A DNA stretch of 64,000 nucleotides from Rhodoferax sp. TS-BS-61-7 (GTDB lineage Bacteria; Pseudomonadota; Gammaproteobacteria; Burkholderiales; Burkholderiaceae_C). Each line of letters starts with the position of its first letter. Position 1 is the stretch's first letter. Of the stretch, positions 27,479-37,120 are shown piece after piece. The stretch spans positions 369,523 through 433,522 of the forward strand of contig NZ_PTQY01000004.1 in the NCBI RefSeq assembly GCF_002943465.1. The letters are read 5' to 3'. The position numbers and the translations under genes were made by a program. The notes beneath the pieces are model-generated. The model saw only the letters and a program-made list of their open reading frames with translations. It did no database searches and was not told the DNA's origin.

Positions 27479-27484
27479 AACTAC

Positions 27485-28426
27485 ATGAACTTTCAGCAAC
27501 TCCGATCCGTCCGCGAAGCCGTGCGCTGCGGCTACAACCTGACCGAGGTGGCCAGCATGCTGCACACCTCGCAGCCCGGCGTGAGCCGGCAGATCCGCGA
27601 GCTGGAGGAAGAGCTGGGCGTGGAGATTTTTGGCCGCTCTGGCAAGCGGCTCACGGGACTTACACCGCCGGGCAAAGACCTGCTGCCCATCGTCGAACGC
27701 CTGCTGCTGGACGCGGACAACCTCAAGCGCGCCGGGCAAGACTACAGCGCGCAGCTGGAAGGCCAGCTGTCGGTGGCCGCCACGCACTCGCAAGCGCGTT
27801 ATGCGCTGCCCCATGTGGTGAAAGACTTCCGCGACCAGTTTCCCAAGGTCACGCTGCACCTGCACCAGGGCTCGCCCAAGCAGGTGGCGGCCATGCTGCT
27901 CTCGGGCGAGGCCGACATTGGCGTGGCCACCGAGGCGCTGGCCGACTACCCGCAACTGGTCACCCTGCCCTGCTACCGCTGGACGCACAGCATCGTGGTG
28001 CCCCCCGGCCACCCGCTGCTGGCGCAAGACGGGCCGGTAACGCTTGAGCAACTGGCGCGCTATCCCATCATCACTTACGAGCTGGGCTACACCGGCCGCG
28101 CACACATCGATAACGCCTTTGCCACCGCCGGCCTACGGCCCGAGGTGGTACTGACCGCGATGGACGCCGACGTGATCAAGACCTATGTGGAGCTGGGCAT
28201 GGGCGTAGGCATCGTCGCATCGGTGGCCGTGGACGAAGAACGCGACGCTCACCTGCGCATCCTCGATGCGGGCCACTTGTTCCAGGTGAACGTGACCCGC
28301 CTAGGCCTGCGCCGCGGGGCGTGGCTGCGGGGGTATGCCTATCGGTTTATTGAGACCTTTGTGCCTACGCTTAGCAAGGAGGTGGTGGCGAAGGCGTTGA
28401 GTAGTGCGGTGGCGCTGGAGGCGTAA
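27485..28426 (+). CDS. cysB: CysB-type LysR regulator of sulfur assimilation
   Basis: 313 residues. N-terminal winged helix (MNFQQLRSVREAVRCGYNLT, TSQPGVSRQIRELEEELG) and the CysB-type effector domain: THSQARYALPHVV, HLHQGSPKQVA, the TYELGYTGR block, and TAMDADVIKTYVELGMGVGI. In enterobacteria CysB activates sulfate and sulfonate genes when N-acetylserine is present; Cbl is a paralogue. It sits amid sulfonate, taurine and sulfate genes and is a candidate master regulator here. The ATG lies only six bases after a repeat copy. Confidence 0.9.
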   Translation: MNFQQLRSVREAVRCGYNLTEVASMLHTSQPGVSRQIRELEEELGVEIFGRSGKRLTGLTPPGKDLLPIVERLLLDADNLKRAGQDYSAQLEGQLSVAATHSQARYALPHVVKDFRDQFPKVTLHLHQGSPKQVAAMLLSGEADIGVATEALADYPQLVTLPCYRWTHSIVVPPGHPLLAQDGPVTLEQLARYPIITYELGYTGRAHIDNAFATAGLRPEVVLTAMDADVIKTYVELGMGVGIVASVAVDEERDAHLRILDAGHLFQVNVTRLGLRRGAWLRGYAYRFIETFVPTLSKEVVAKALSSAVALEA

Positions 28427-28646
28427 ATATTCGCCGGGATCTGCTGGCCAAGGTTATGTAGTTTTCTTGCGGAGCGAATGCCGAGATTAGCGTCAACTGA
28501 AATTAGATATGGCACAACACTGGACGCGGGTCTGTTGTGTGGCATCTGCTGACGCTTTCCTCGAGAGATACTGCCAGTCGACGGTGCTGTCTAATTCGAT
28601 TGCAGCGCTTCAAAGTTGCGTTGACTCCCTCGATCTTGGTTTCACA

Positions 28647-29405
28647 ATGAACATGATGCTTCGACTTTGCTGTCTTCTTTTGGTCCTCGCCGGACCAGTG
28701 CAGTCATTTGCGCAGGGCGGCGAAGCAAAGCGACGATCCCCCTTTTCCGAATATCCATACGTTGCACCCCAAGTTTTTGTGTACGAGCGTGAGCTCTTCA
28801 CACAGTACAAGGGTGTATCGGTTGTTCGAGCGAATGTTTCAGATTTTGAAACGCGAAGCCGCATTGGCATTGTTGCAATTACCCCGAAGGTAAGTGCATA
28901 CCTCGATCGAATCGACAACTCTGTTCATGGCCCCAGTTCTTTTGAAATCACTGATCTGAAAACTGGTGCACTAATCGGAAAATTTGATCTTGGTCTGGTT
29001 CCGGAGTCTGCAGAACTTTTGTTTACCGGACAGAGCAATGTGTACCTTCATCATGTGCCGACTTCAGTGTGCTTTGGTTCTGTCACAAGAAAGTTTGTAC
29101 TGACTGGCAAACGGCTTGTGGAGACACAACAGGCGATTGCATATTTGAATGCTGACGCGGACATCTTTGGTGATATCAAACTCTTCTCCAGGACTGAAAT
29201 TTCTGGCGCTGTTGTCGCAACTGTGCAGGAGGGGGCCCGAGTTACGGTGCTTGGCATAGCCCCAGATTCCGTCGCATTGAACCCCAGTCGCGGTCAATCA
29301 CTTCCAACCCTCTTAATAAAAACCCCACTGGGTCTGACGGGGTGGTATGTACCAAGCCGTTCTGGTGGTGAGCAGGCGGGCGTCACCATTACGCAGTGCA
29401 ACTAA
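28647..29405 (+). CDS. Exported hypothetical protein with possible C-terminal SH3-like domain
   Basis: 252 residues from the ATG at 28647, chosen to give a clean signal peptide (MNMMLRLCCLLLVLAG, ending SFAQ). No family recognised. Residues about 195-245 (GARVTVLGIAP ... IKTPLGLTGWYVP) have the spacing of a bacterial SH3-like domain. Base composition is clearly less GC-rich than the neighbours and codon use is mixed, suggesting recent acquisition. No partner gene is evident. Confidence 0.6.
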   Translation: MNMMLRLCCLLLVLAGPVQSFAQGGEAKRRSPFSEYPYVAPQVFVYERELFTQYKGVSVVRANVSDFETRSRIGIVAITPKVSAYLDRIDNSVHGPSSFEITDLKTGALIGKFDLGLVPESAELLFTGQSNVYLHHVPTSVCFGSVTRKFVLTGKRLVETQQAIAYLNADADIFGDIKLFSRTEISGAVVATVQEGARVTVLGIAPDSVALNPSRGQSLPTLLIKTPLGLTGWYVPSRSGGEQAGVTITQCN

Positions 29406-29508
29406 GCAGTACATAAATTACGTCGGACAGTTGTGTGACATTGAACGAGGCCCACGTCGGGCACCAAGCTTACGTTTGTGGATCCCGACTTTCGGGTAGG
29501 CTACTTTC

Positions 29509-30306
29509 TTGAATTGCTACCAAGTGAAGATGATCATGTCCTTCGAGAAATGTTACGCGCGCCACCTTGGAAACTGCGATGGCAAGTCCCGGGAGCACGT
29601 CATTTCCCGTGTAATTCTTGAGTCTCTTGCACCGTTCGGTGTACAGGGATTTCCTTGGCTCAAGCCTGGTGAGACTGGCCAGGCGAGCCCAAACTCTCTC
29701 ACAGCGACCGTGCTCTGCAAGCACCACAACGGATTGCTTAGCAGCTACGACGCTGAAGCAGCCAAGTTGTTCGCGCATCTCAAGCTGATTGACAGCAAAC
29801 GGACGCCAAATGAGTTGGGCACGGTGCCGCAGATTTCGATTGACGGTATTCGCTTCGAGAGATGGTTGCTCAAGGTGCTCTGCGGCATCCAAGCCTCAGG
29901 TAACTTCCAAGTCAATGGCAAATTTTTTGGAAAATTGTCTCCGAGCCAATACATGATCGATCTCCTGTATCGGGACGAGCCGTGGAAGCTGGGAATAGGG
30001 CTGTACATCGACTTTGAACAACGCAAGCGACTGAATGCTTTTCGGGGCCTAGGCTACGACCCTATTTATGTCATGACGACACCGACAAACGCGATGATTT
30101 GCGGCATTGACATTCACCTCTGGGGTTTTCCGTTTCGAGGGCTGTTTGCGGTCCATGAAGATGGGAGCTTTCTTCCGGGCTACCGACCTCCAAAGCTCGA
30201 AATCGTCAACGGCGAGGTTCGAAAAGAAATCACGTTTTCATGGCCAGAGGGGACGCCTTGTAACTCTTGGCCAACCTTGACGCGAGACGGAACTAATCCT
30301 GATTAG
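29509..30306 (+). CDS. HNH-like putative endonuclease (hypothetical)
   Basis: 265 residues; the start is uncertain, with ATG codons at 29530 and 29536 as alternatives to 29509. An N-terminal CDGKSREHVISRVIL followed by LCKHHNGLLSSYDAEA gives a C...H...C-x2-HHN arrangement like HNH-type nucleases. The rest is unknown. Low GC and lack of conserved neighbours suggest a mobile or defence-type gene. Nuclease function is inferred from the motif only. Confidence 0.5.
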   Translation: MNCYQVKMIMSFEKCYARHLGNCDGKSREHVISRVILESLAPFGVQGFPWLKPGETGQASPNSLTATVLCKHHNGLLSSYDAEAAKLFAHLKLIDSKRTPNELGTVPQISIDGIRFERWLLKVLCGIQASGNFQVNGKFFGKLSPSQYMIDLLYRDEPWKLGIGLYIDFEQRKRLNAFRGLGYDPIYVMTTPTNAMICGIDIHLWGFPFRGLFAVHEDGSFLPGYRPPKLEIVNGEVRKEITFSWPEGTPCNSWPTLTRDGTNPD

Positions 30307-30540
30307 GTCGACCCATACAGGCTCAAGAGCGGCCGATCGACGGCTTTGCGGACATGACTGGGAGACTGTTTTTCGACTAGGCATTTTTGCCACGACTCTG
30401 GTGGCAACAACGACTCGATAACTGCCCCCGCTCTCATCAAACGTTTTTCGCAATAAGAACTGCCATTTCCTTCCTTCCCTAACCGCCCCCCGCTTCGCAC
30501 AATGAAGTCATCTACAACAACGATGTCAAGGAGGTGGTGC
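30307..30540. other. Non-coding low-GC spacer, possible gene remnant
   Basis: 234 bases between the HNH-like gene and a small membrane protein. A 79-codon minus-strand reading frame (30303-30542) exists but shows no family, no ribosome site and overlaps the flanking genes, so I do not call it. No repeat, terminator or attachment site was recognised. Confidence 0.4.
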
Positions 30541-30687
30541 ATGCAAGACTACGATATTGCCGGCCTGAACCAGGAGGGCCCCTTCAACACGCGCGAGCTG
30601 CTGGTGTCGCTGGGTGCGGCGCTGCTGTGGGTGGCTGTGTCCATGGTCGCCATTCAGCTGTTGCTCTTGCCCGTGCAAGGGGTGTGA
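30541..30687 (+). CDS. Small single-pass membrane protein (48 residues)
   Basis: Begins at ATG 30541 with an excellent AAGGAGG seven bases upstream. The N-terminal half is polar (MQDYDIAGLNQEGPFNTREL) and the second half one hydrophobic helix (about 20-45) ending LPVQGV. The ribosome site and codon pattern support a real microprotein. No family known to me; no operon partner. Confidence 0.6.
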   Translation: MQDYDIAGLNQEGPFNTRELLVSLGAALLWVAVSMVAIQLLLLPVQGV

Positions 30688-30806
30688 GGTGGCAGCGTTC
30701 ACGCTACAACAGCAGTGGCTGCGCATCCGCGAAGTGACTTGGCGCCATTGGAGCGCGGACCAGCCCTCGCTCGCGCGGTCTCGCGGGCTGCGCCTGGCGT
30801 TGGCGC

Positions 30807-31703
30807 CTAGGGGTGTTCTGCCGTGGCGTGCACCTGCTCGTGCCGCAGCACATACAAACCACTGCCCACAATGATGGCGCCACCCAGCAGGGTGAAGGCG
30901 TCGGGCAGCTGCTGCCACACCAGCCAGTCAATGCCCAGACTCCACGCCAGAGCGGTGTATTCAAACGGGGCCACGGCGCTGGCCTGGCCGTGGCGGAAGG
31001 CCTCGGTAATGGCCAGCTGTGCTAGAAAACCCGAGGCCGCCAAACCCGCCCACAGCGGCAGGTGATGCGCCTGCAGCGGCAGCCATTGCGGCAACGCCAG
31101 CGCACCCGCCACCACCGTCAGGATCACCATGACCCACAGCACTAGGCTGTCCTTTGAATCGGTGCGGCTGGACAGCCGTGTGACCACGGCTGACACCGCA
31201 TAACAAACCGCAGCGCCCAGCACCGCCAGCCCCGACCAGCTGGCAAACCCTTCGGCACTGGGGCGCAGCGCCACCAGCACCCCGAGCAGCCCGCCGCCCA
31301 CGGCCCACCAGTGCGCACGGGGCACTCGCTCGCCCAACACGGGCCAGGCCAGCACCGTGATGAGCAGCGGGGCAAAAAACATGAGGGTGTAGGCGTGGGT
31401 GAGCGGCAGGCCGCGCACGCCGTAGGTGAACAGCACCAGCATGGCAATGACCAGCCCACCGCGCAGCAGGTGCAGCGGCCAGCGTGCCTGCCAGACGGCG
31501 GCCCAGGAACCGCGCCACTGGATCCACAGCGCAATCAGCGGCAGCGTGAGCGCGCCGCGCATGGCGGCAATCTGCAGCGGCGGGTAGTGGGCAGACAGCG
31601 CCTTGATGATGGTGTCCATGGCGGAGAACAGCATCACGGCCAGCAGCATGGCGGTAATGCTGCGCGGGTTGCCCTCTTGCAGGCGGGAGAAGAAATGCGG
31701 CAT
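30807..31703 (-). CDS. EamA/DMT-family transporter
   Basis: 298 residues from the ATG at 31703. About ten transmembrane helices in two EamA halves, with FAPLLITVLAWPVLGERV at the end of the first and APFEYTALAWSLGIDWLVW in the second, typical of RhaT/YdcZ-like exporters. It follows the taurine operon on the same strand after 55 bases but may be independent. Substrate unknown. Confidence 0.85.
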   Translation of the reverse strand: MPHFFSRLQEGNPRSITAMLLAVMLFSAMDTIIKALSAHYPPLQIAAMRGALTLPLIALWIQWRGSWAAVWQARWPLHLLRGGLVIAMLVLFTYGVRGLPLTHAYTLMFFAPLLITVLAWPVLGERVPRAHWWAVGGGLLGVLVALRPSAEGFASWSGLAVLGAAVCYAVSAVVTRLSSRTDSKDSLVLWVMVILTVVAGALALPQWLPLQAHHLPLWAGLAASGFLAQLAITEAFRHGQASAVAPFEYTALAWSLGIDWLVWQQLPDAFTLLGGAIIVGSGLYVLRHEQVHATAEHP

Positions 31704-31758
31704 GCGTTGGATAGTAGCGGTGCCACACGACACCGCTATGGTGATGCGCGCGCTGCCC

Positions 31759-32628
31759 TTACTGCTTACCTTTCCAAGGCACCAGCCAGCTCTCCAACAG
31801 GCGCATGCTGAAGGAGAACGCAAAGGCGCAAGCGGCAATCACCGCAATACCAACAAACACCGCGTCGGTGGCCAGAAAGTGCGAGGCCGACATGATCATG
31901 TAGCCAATGCCGCGTGTGGCCGCAATCAGTTCGGCCGCCACCAGCGTGCTCCAGCCCACGCCCAACGCAATGCGGATGCCGGTCAGAATTTCAGGCAAGG
32001 CCGAAGGCAGCACGATGTCCTTGAACAGCTGCCAGCGCGAAGCGCCCAGCGACAAAGCCGCATTCACCCGCTCCTGCGGCAGCGATCGCACGCCGGCCTG
32101 GGCCGAGAGCACCACGGGCGCAAACATGGCCAAGGCCAGCAGAACGATCTTGGAAGTTTCACCAATGCCCAACCAGATGATAATGAGTGGCAAGTAGGCC
32201 AAGGGCGGCAACGGCCAATAAAACTCGATGGGTGTGGAGAACACGCCCTTGGCCCAGCGGCTCAGGCCCATGAGCAGACCCACGGGAATGCCCAGCGCCA
32301 CGGCAATCACCGCGGCCGACAGAATGCGCCCTAGGCTGGCGGACACGTGCTCCCAGAGCGTGGCGTTGGCATAGCCTTCGCGAAAGATCTCCACGCCCAG
32401 CGACAGCACTTCGGCCGGCGTGGGCAAAAACAGCTTGGGCACCAGCCCCGCCTGGGCGATGGCCCACCACAGCAGCAACAGGGCGGCACCGGTGGCCACG
32501 CTGATGGTGACGGTGGATTTTTCACCAATGCCGAAGTTGCGCATTTTCACGATGCGTGGCTCCCGACGCCGGGTGCGTGGCTCGGCAGACGGTGGCAGCA
32601 CGGTGGCAGTCACGGCTAGGTTGCTCAT
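31759..32628 (-). CDS. tauC: Taurine ABC transporter permease
   Basis: 289 residues. A basic cytoplasmic N-terminus is followed by six helices with the block [24 protein letters not shown] and [16 protein letters not shown] typical of TauC. Start overlaps the ATPase stop in an ATGA (32625-32628). Forms the membrane channel for TauA/TauB. Assignment to taurine rests on the divergent tauD and TauA-like binding protein. Confidence 0.9.
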   Translation of the reverse strand: MSNLAVTATVLPPSAEPRTRRREPRIVKMRNFGIGEKSTVTISVATGAALLLLWWAIAQAGLVPKLFLPTPAEVLSLGVEIFREGYANATLWEHVSASLGRILSAAVIAVALGIPVGLLMGLSRWAKGVFSTPIEFYWPLPPLAYLPLIIIWLGIGETSKIVLLALAMFAPVVLSAQAGVRSLPQERVNAALSLGASRWQLFKDIVLPSALPEILTGIRIALGVGWSTLVAAELIAATRGIGYMIMSASHFLATDAVFVGIAVIAACAFAFSFSMRLLESWLVPWKGKQ

Positions 32629-33425
32629 GCGGTGGCCTCCTGGGGTTCGTTCTGGTTTTCGTTGTAGTGGACGATGGCCCGAATCTCTTCGCGCAGGTGC
32701 GCAAACTTGGGCGCGGTCTTGATGGCACGCGCATCGCCGTCACGGGCAAAGGTGTTGACAAAGTCCAGGTCAAAGCGCGCCACGATGCGGCCGGGCCGCG
32801 GCGACATGACGATGAGCTGGGTGCCCAGGAACAGCGCCTCTTCGATGGAGTGGGTGATGAAAAATACCTGCTTGCCGGTGCGGTGCCAAACCGAGACCAG
32901 CAGCTCCTGCATCTGCTCACGCGTCATGCTGTCCAGCGCGCCAAAGGGCTCGTCCATGAGCAGAATGTCGGGGTCGGGCGCGAGCGCACGGGCCAGGCTC
33001 ACACGTTGGCGCATGCCACCCGACAGCTCGTACGGTGCGGCATTCGCAAAGTCTTGCAAACCCACCAATTGCAGCAACTCCAGCGCGCGGTCGCGTTGTT
33101 CGGCGCGGCTGGCGCCGGCAAACTTCAGGCCCAGTGCCACGTTCTCGGCCACGGTTTTCCAGGGCAACAGGCTGTCCTTCTGGAACACCACGCCGCGGTC
33201 GGCACCGGGCTTCTCGATAGGTCGGCCATTCAGCGTGATGCTGCCCTCGGACAGCGGCAAGAAGCCCGCCATGGCATTGAGCAAGGTGGACTTGCCGCAG
33301 CCCGAGGTACCCAGTGCCACGACGAAGCCCCGGTCCGGGATGTCGAGCGAGACCCGGTCCAGGGCCTGTACCGGGTGGCCGTTGCGCCCCGCAAAGTAGA
33401 CGCTGGCGTTCTTGACACTGAGCAT
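32625..33425 (-). CDS. tauB: Taurine ABC transporter ATP-binding protein
   Basis: 266 residues from the ATG at 33425, four bases after the tauA stop. Walker [10 protein letters not shown] (the G-T-S variant seen in TauB), [26 protein letters not shown] and [10 protein letters not shown] are intact. An earlier ATG at 33452 would overlap tauA. Energises taurine import. Confidence 0.9.
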   Translation of the reverse strand: MLSVKNASVYFAGRNGHPVQALDRVSLDIPDRGFVVALGTSGCGKSTLLNAMAGFLPLSEGSITLNGRPIEKPGADRGVVFQKDSLLPWKTVAENVALGLKFAGASRAEQRDRALELLQLVGLQDFANAAPYELSGGMRQRVSLARALAPDPDILLMDEPFGALDSMTREQMQELLVSVWHRTGKQVFFITHSIEEALFLGTQLIVMSPRPGRIVARFDLDFVNTFARDGDARAIKTAPKFAHLREEIRAIVHYNENQNEPQEATA

Positions 33426-33429
33426 GGCG

Positions 33430-34452
33430 TTACTTCTGTGCGACCACAGCACCGGCGATGGCCGAGGTGGTCACAAATGCGGCGTAGCTGGGCAATACGT
33501 CGGAGATCTTCTTTTGCTCCTTCAAGAAGCTGGCGGTTTCTTTCAGGATGCGGGCCACGCCCGATTTTTCGCCACCGCCCAGCCAGGCTTCCGACGCTTG
33601 CACGTGCAGAGGCACCAGGTTCAAGTTCTTCAACGCGGCGGAGAAGTCGGCCGGTGTGCCGCCCAGCAGCTTGGCCAGGGTCTTGGCGTTTTCGCTCTCA
33701 GGTCCCCAGGCGGCCTTGTCCTTCACAAACGAGTTGGAGTATTTCTCGATCACGCCGGCGTAGGCCCTCAGGAACTCGGGGTTCTCTTTGGCAAACGCAC
33801 CGGTGGCCACCCAGGCGCTGAAGGTAGGTGCGCCTTTTTCAGCCACTTCTTTGGAGGTGATCAGCACCTTGCCGGTTTTCTTCAGCTCGGTCAGCGCGGG
33901 GTCCCAGACAAAGCCACCGTCCAGGTCGCCACGGTTGTAGGCGGCCACGATTTCGGGCTGGGGAATGGCAAACACCTGCACGTCTTTTTCGGTCAGGCCT
34001 TGGCTCTTCAGCAGCGCCAGCAGTTGGTAGTGGTCGGTGGACACGGGCGCGGCTGCCAGCTTCTTGCCCTTCAAGTCTTTGAGCGAGTTAATGCCGGAGC
34101 CGTTCCGCACGACCAACGCTTCGTCGGTACCGGAGATGGAGGCCAGGTAGAAGGCCTTCACGTCCAGACCACGGGAGGTGGCTGCGGCGTAGGGGCTGGA
34201 GCCCACGTAGCCAATTTGCACATCACCCGAGGCGATGGCGGCAAACACATCGGCACCCGAGTTGAACTTGCGGAAGTCGATCTGGTAGCCGGTGGCCTTG
34301 GCGAAGTCACCATTGGCAATGGCCACGGACGAGGGCAGCGCGTCGGTCTGGTAGCCGATGACGACTTTTTTGTCGGCCGCAAAGCCCAGGCTGGCGCCGG
34401 CCAGCAGGGTGGTGGCTATGGCGGCGGTGAAGAGTCTTTTAGTGAATTGCAT
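33430..34452 (-). CDS. tauA: Taurine ABC transporter substrate-binding protein
   Basis: 340 residues with a signal peptide of about 25 residues. TauA signatures: [38 protein letters not shown], and the [15 protein letters not shown] segment. Binds taurine in the periplasm. First gene of tauABC, divergent from tauD across 186 bases. Confidence 0.92.
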   Translation of the reverse strand: MQFTKRLFTAAIATTLLAGASLGFAADKKVVIGYQTDALPSSVAIANGDFAKATGYQIDFRKFNSGADVFAAIASGDVQIGYVGSSPYAAATSRGLDVKAFYLASISGTDEALVVRNGSGINSLKDLKGKKLAAAPVSTDHYQLLALLKSQGLTEKDVQVFAIPQPEIVAAYNRGDLDGGFVWDPALTELKKTGKVLITSKEVAEKGAPTFSAWVATGAFAKENPEFLRAYAGVIEKYSNSFVKDKAAWGPESENAKTLAKLLGGTPADFSAALKNLNLVPLHVQASEAWLGGGEKSGVARILKETASFLKEQKKISDVLPSYAAFVTTSAIAGAVVAQK

Positions 34453-34638
34453 GGTTCGATTCCTTGGTGATGTGTGACAAAAAGAGCACCCGGTTTGTGG
34501 GGCTTGGAATCGAGCTTATTGATATGCCTGGTTTGTGTCGTCGAATGAATCTGACATAGCTAATGCGAATAACGCGCAAGCAAATGGCGCCCTGCGCACT
34601 AGGCTTGGACGCATCCGTTTCTCTACTCCCCACCCCCC
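34453..34638. promoter_or_regulatory. Divergent tauA/tauD promoter region
   Basis: 186 bases between the start of tauA (minus) and tauD (plus). The minus strand carries TTATTCGCATTAG around 34559-34572, which shares the TATTCG core with sites near the cysE operon and sbp-cysTWA. A shared regulator such as CysB is plausible but unproven. Confidence 0.4.
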
Positions 34639-35472
34639 ATGACTCTCGACATCCGCCCTCTGGGCCCCGCCATTGGCGCCTTGGTCAGCAACATCGACCT
34701 GACTGAACCCCTGCGCACCCAGGACCGCGACGCGCTGCACAGTGCCCTGCTGCAACACCATGTGCTGTTCTTTGAAAACCAGCCCGTCACCCCGGTGCAG
34801 CAGCGCGACCTGGCGCGCGCTTTTGGCGAGCTGCACATCCACCCGGTCTACCCCCAGCACCCCGAGGCGGCCGAGATCATCGTGCTGGACACGCACAACG
34901 ACAACCCGCCGGATAACGACAACTGGCACACCGACGTGACCTTCATCACCACGCCACCGCTGGGCGCCATCCTTTCGGCGCGCGTATTGCCGCCGCACGG
35001 TGGCGACACGCTGTGGGCCAGCGGCATTGCGGCGTACGAAGCGCTGTCCGAGCCGCTGCGCAACTTTCTGGACCCGTTGCATGCGGAGCACAGCTTTGTG
35101 CAGTCGTTCCCGGCCTGGCGTTATGCGCGCACGCCCGAAGAACGCAAGACCTGGGAGGCCGCAGTGGCCAAGTCGCCCGAGGTGGTGCACCCCGTCATCC
35201 GCACCCACCCGGTCAGCGGCAAGCGTGGTTTGTTCGTCAACGAAGGCTTTACCAGCCGCATCGTGGAGCTGACCAAGGCCGAGAGCGACGCGGTGCTGGC
35301 GTTTTTGCGCGCCCACCTGGCCAAGCCGGAGTTCACCGTGCGCTGGCGCTGGAAGCAGTACGACCTGGCCTTCTGGGACAACCGCCTGACCCAGCACTAC
35401 GCCACGGCCGACTACCTGCCCCACCGCCGCGTGATGCACCGCGCCACCATCCTGGGCGAGGCACCGTTCTAA
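34639..35472 (+). CDS. tauD: Taurine dioxygenase
   Basis: 277 residues. Iron ligands H97 and D99 (NWHTDVTF) and H253 (TQHYATADY), plus the 2-oxoglutarate arginine R268 (MHRATILGEAPF), correspond to H99, D101, H255 and R270 of E. coli TauD. Converts taurine with 2-oxoglutarate and oxygen to sulfite and aminoacetaldehyde. Divergent from tauABC. Confidence 0.93.
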   Translation: MTLDIRPLGPAIGALVSNIDLTEPLRTQDRDALHSALLQHHVLFFENQPVTPVQQRDLARAFGELHIHPVYPQHPEAAEIIVLDTHNDNPPDNDNWHTDVTFITTPPLGAILSARVLPPHGGDTLWASGIAAYEALSEPLRNFLDPLHAEHSFVQSFPAWRYARTPEERKTWEAAVAKSPEVVHPVIRTHPVSGKRGLFVNEGFTSRIVELTKAESDAVLAFLRAHLAKPEFTVRWRWKQYDLAFWDNRLTQHYATADYLPHRRVMHRATILGEAPF

Positions 35473-35482
35473 GCTGCAATTC

Positions 35483-35536
35483 GCTATGAAATCAGGAGCT
35501 GCTTGCGCAATATTTACGTGGGCTAGAGGCCATTTT
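35483..35536 (+). repeat. Dispersed 55-bp repeat, copy 5
   Basis: Plus-oriented copy ten bases after the tauD stop: GCTATGAAATCAGG, AGCTGCTTGCGCAATATT, GTGGGCTAGAGGCCATTTT. One of the best-preserved copies. Confidence 0.9.
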
Positions 35537-35606
35537 CGTGCCAAAACAAGGGCGTGGCAGCCGGCGAACAGCCGCACCATGTCTCAGATGTTTTGGTTGT
35601 TAACAA

Positions 35607-35626
35607 GCAAAAAAGTATTCGTTTGC
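35607..35626. promoter_or_regulatory. Candidate CysB-type operator, site c
   Basis: Imperfect palindrome GCAAA...TTTGC around AAGTATTCG, about 95 bases before the rhodanese gene that begins the encapsulin operon. The AAGTATTCGTT core is the same as at 49430-49446 upstream of sbp-cysTWA. Confidence 0.4.
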
Positions 35627-35719
35627 AATCTAAGCCTTGCTCTTTAGAGTGCCCCCATGGCCACCGCAAACCGCAGTTTGCTGGCGATAGACACCTAGAC
35701 GAACGAGAGGAAACCCACC

Positions 35720-36187
35720 ATGTCAGCCCCGTCTGAAACATCCGCACTGCCCCAAGCCCTGGAAGCCGCCCGTGCCGTGGCCCTGGCCACCGGCCTGCCC
35801 TACGCCGGAGGCGTGACCCCGCCCCTGGCCTGGCAGCTGTTCTCGCAAGAGCAGGCCTTGCTGGTCGATGTGCGCAGCGGCGAAGAACGCAAATTTGTCG
35901 GCCACGTGCCCGGCAGCCTGCACGTGGCCTGGGCCACCGGCACCGCGCTGACGCGCAACCCGCGCTTTGTGCGCGAGCTGGAAGCCAAAACCGGCAAAGA
36001 CACGCCCGTGCTGCTGCTGTGCCGCAGCGGCAAGCGGTCCGCCCTGGCGGCTGAGGCCGCGGCCAAGGCCGGCTTTACCCAAGTCTTCAATGTGCTGGAA
36101 GGCTTTGAAGGCGAGATCGACACCCACGGCCACCGCGGCACCGACGACGGCTGGCGCTTCCACCAGCTGCCCTGGATCCAGGACTGA
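35720..36187 (+). CDS. Rhodanese-domain sulfurtransferase
   Basis: 155 residues, single rhodanese domain. Catalytic loop C101-R-S-G-K-R-S and the LLVDVRSGEERKFVGHVPGS motif are intact; a C-terminal extension ends WRFHQLPWIQD. Transfers persulfide sulfur between donors and acceptors. First gene of the operon with cysE, an XRE regulator, an encapsulin shell and its cysteine desulfurase; rhodaneses are known neighbours of family 2A encapsulins. Confidence 0.9.
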   Translation: MSAPSETSALPQALEAARAVALATGLPYAGGVTPPLAWQLFSQEQALLVDVRSGEERKFVGHVPGSLHVAWATGTALTRNPRFVRELEAKTGKDTPVLLLCRSGKRSALAAEAAAKAGFTQVFNVLEGFEGEIDTHGHRGTDDGWRFHQLPWIQD

Positions 36188-36199
36188 GACCCAAACACC

Positions 36200-37120
36200 A
36201 TGGCCACTTTTGACACCCCCGAGATCGTTGCTTCTTTGCGCGCCGTGCGACAGCAATGGCGCGAATCGCAAAAGCGGGCACTGGAGCCCGGCGGGCGCGA
36301 GTTCCCCTCGCGCGAGGCGCTGAACCATATCGTGGAGAACCTCAAGGGCGCGCTGTTCCCGCTGCGCCTGGGCCCACCCGACCTCTACCCCGAGGGCGAA
36401 GACTTCTACGTGGGCACCACGCTGGAGACCGCGCTGCACGGCCTGCTGGACCAGGTGCGCCTGGAACTGAAATACGTGGCCCGCCAACAAACCGGTCGCG
36501 ATGCCGATGTGGAGGCCCAGGCCCTGCAAGTGACCCGCGCACTGGCGGCCGAGCTGCCACGCATCCGCACCCTGCTGGACAGCGATGTGCTGGCTGCCTA
36601 CCAGGGCGACCCCGCAGCCCGCAGTGTGGACGAGGTGCTGCTGTGCTACCCCGGCGTGCTGGCCATCATCCACCACCGCCTGGCGCACAAGCTCTACCTG
36701 CTGGGTCTGCCGCTGCTGGCCCGCATCATTGCCGAGCTCTCGCACAGCCAGACCGGCATCGACATCCACCCCGGCGCCCACATCGGCGCGGGCTTCTTTA
36801 TCGACCATGGCACCGGCGTCGTGATTGGCGAAACCGCCGTCATCGGCCAACGCGTGCGCCTGTACCAGGCCGTGACACTGGGCGCTAAACGCTTCTCCGC
36901 TGACTCCGATGGCACGCTGCACAAGGGCCTGGCGCGCCACCCCATCGTGGAAGACGACGTGGTGATCTACGCCGGCGCTACCGTGCTGGGCCGCATCACC
37001 ATCGGTAAGGGCGCCACCATTGGCGGTAATGTCTGGCTCACGCACAGCGTGGCCCCGGGCAGCCACATCACCCAGGCCGTGCACCGCCACGACACCCACG
37101 CAGAGCCGGTGGCTGCATGA
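36200..37120 (+). CDS. cysE: Serine O-acetyltransferase (CysE/EpsC type)
   Basis: 306 residues. An N-terminal helical domain precedes left-handed beta-helix hexapeptide repeats (about 185-290) with the active-site segment GIDIHPGAHIGAGFFIDHGT and VVIGETAVIGQRV. Makes O-acetylserine, the carbon skeleton for cysteine and source of the CysB inducer N-acetylserine. It is the longer variant found beside family 2A encapsulins. Twelve bases follow the rhodanese; the stop overlaps the next start in an ATGA. Confidence 0.92.
   Translation: MATFDTPEIVASLRAVRQQWRESQKRALEPGGREFPSREALNHIVENLKGALFPLRLGPPDLYPEGEDFYVGTTLETALHGLLDQVRLELKYVARQQTGRDADVEAQALQVTRALAAELPRIRTLLDSDVLAAYQGDPAARSVDEVLLCYPGVLAIIHHRLAHKLYLLGLPLLARIIAELSHSQTGIDIHPGAHIGAGFFIDHGTGVVIGETAVIGQRVRLYQAVTLGAKRFSADSDGTLHKGLARHPIVEDDVVIYAGATVLGRITIGKGATIGGNVWLTHSVAPGSHITQAVHRHDTHAEPVAA

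Noticed and set aside
26096..28426. 776-codon frame as one protein
   Set aside because: Only the last 313 codons from 27485 code for CysB; the rest is out of frame within the MFS gene.
30303..30542. 79-codon minus-strand frame
   Set aside because: No ribosome site or family, and it overlaps flanking genes.
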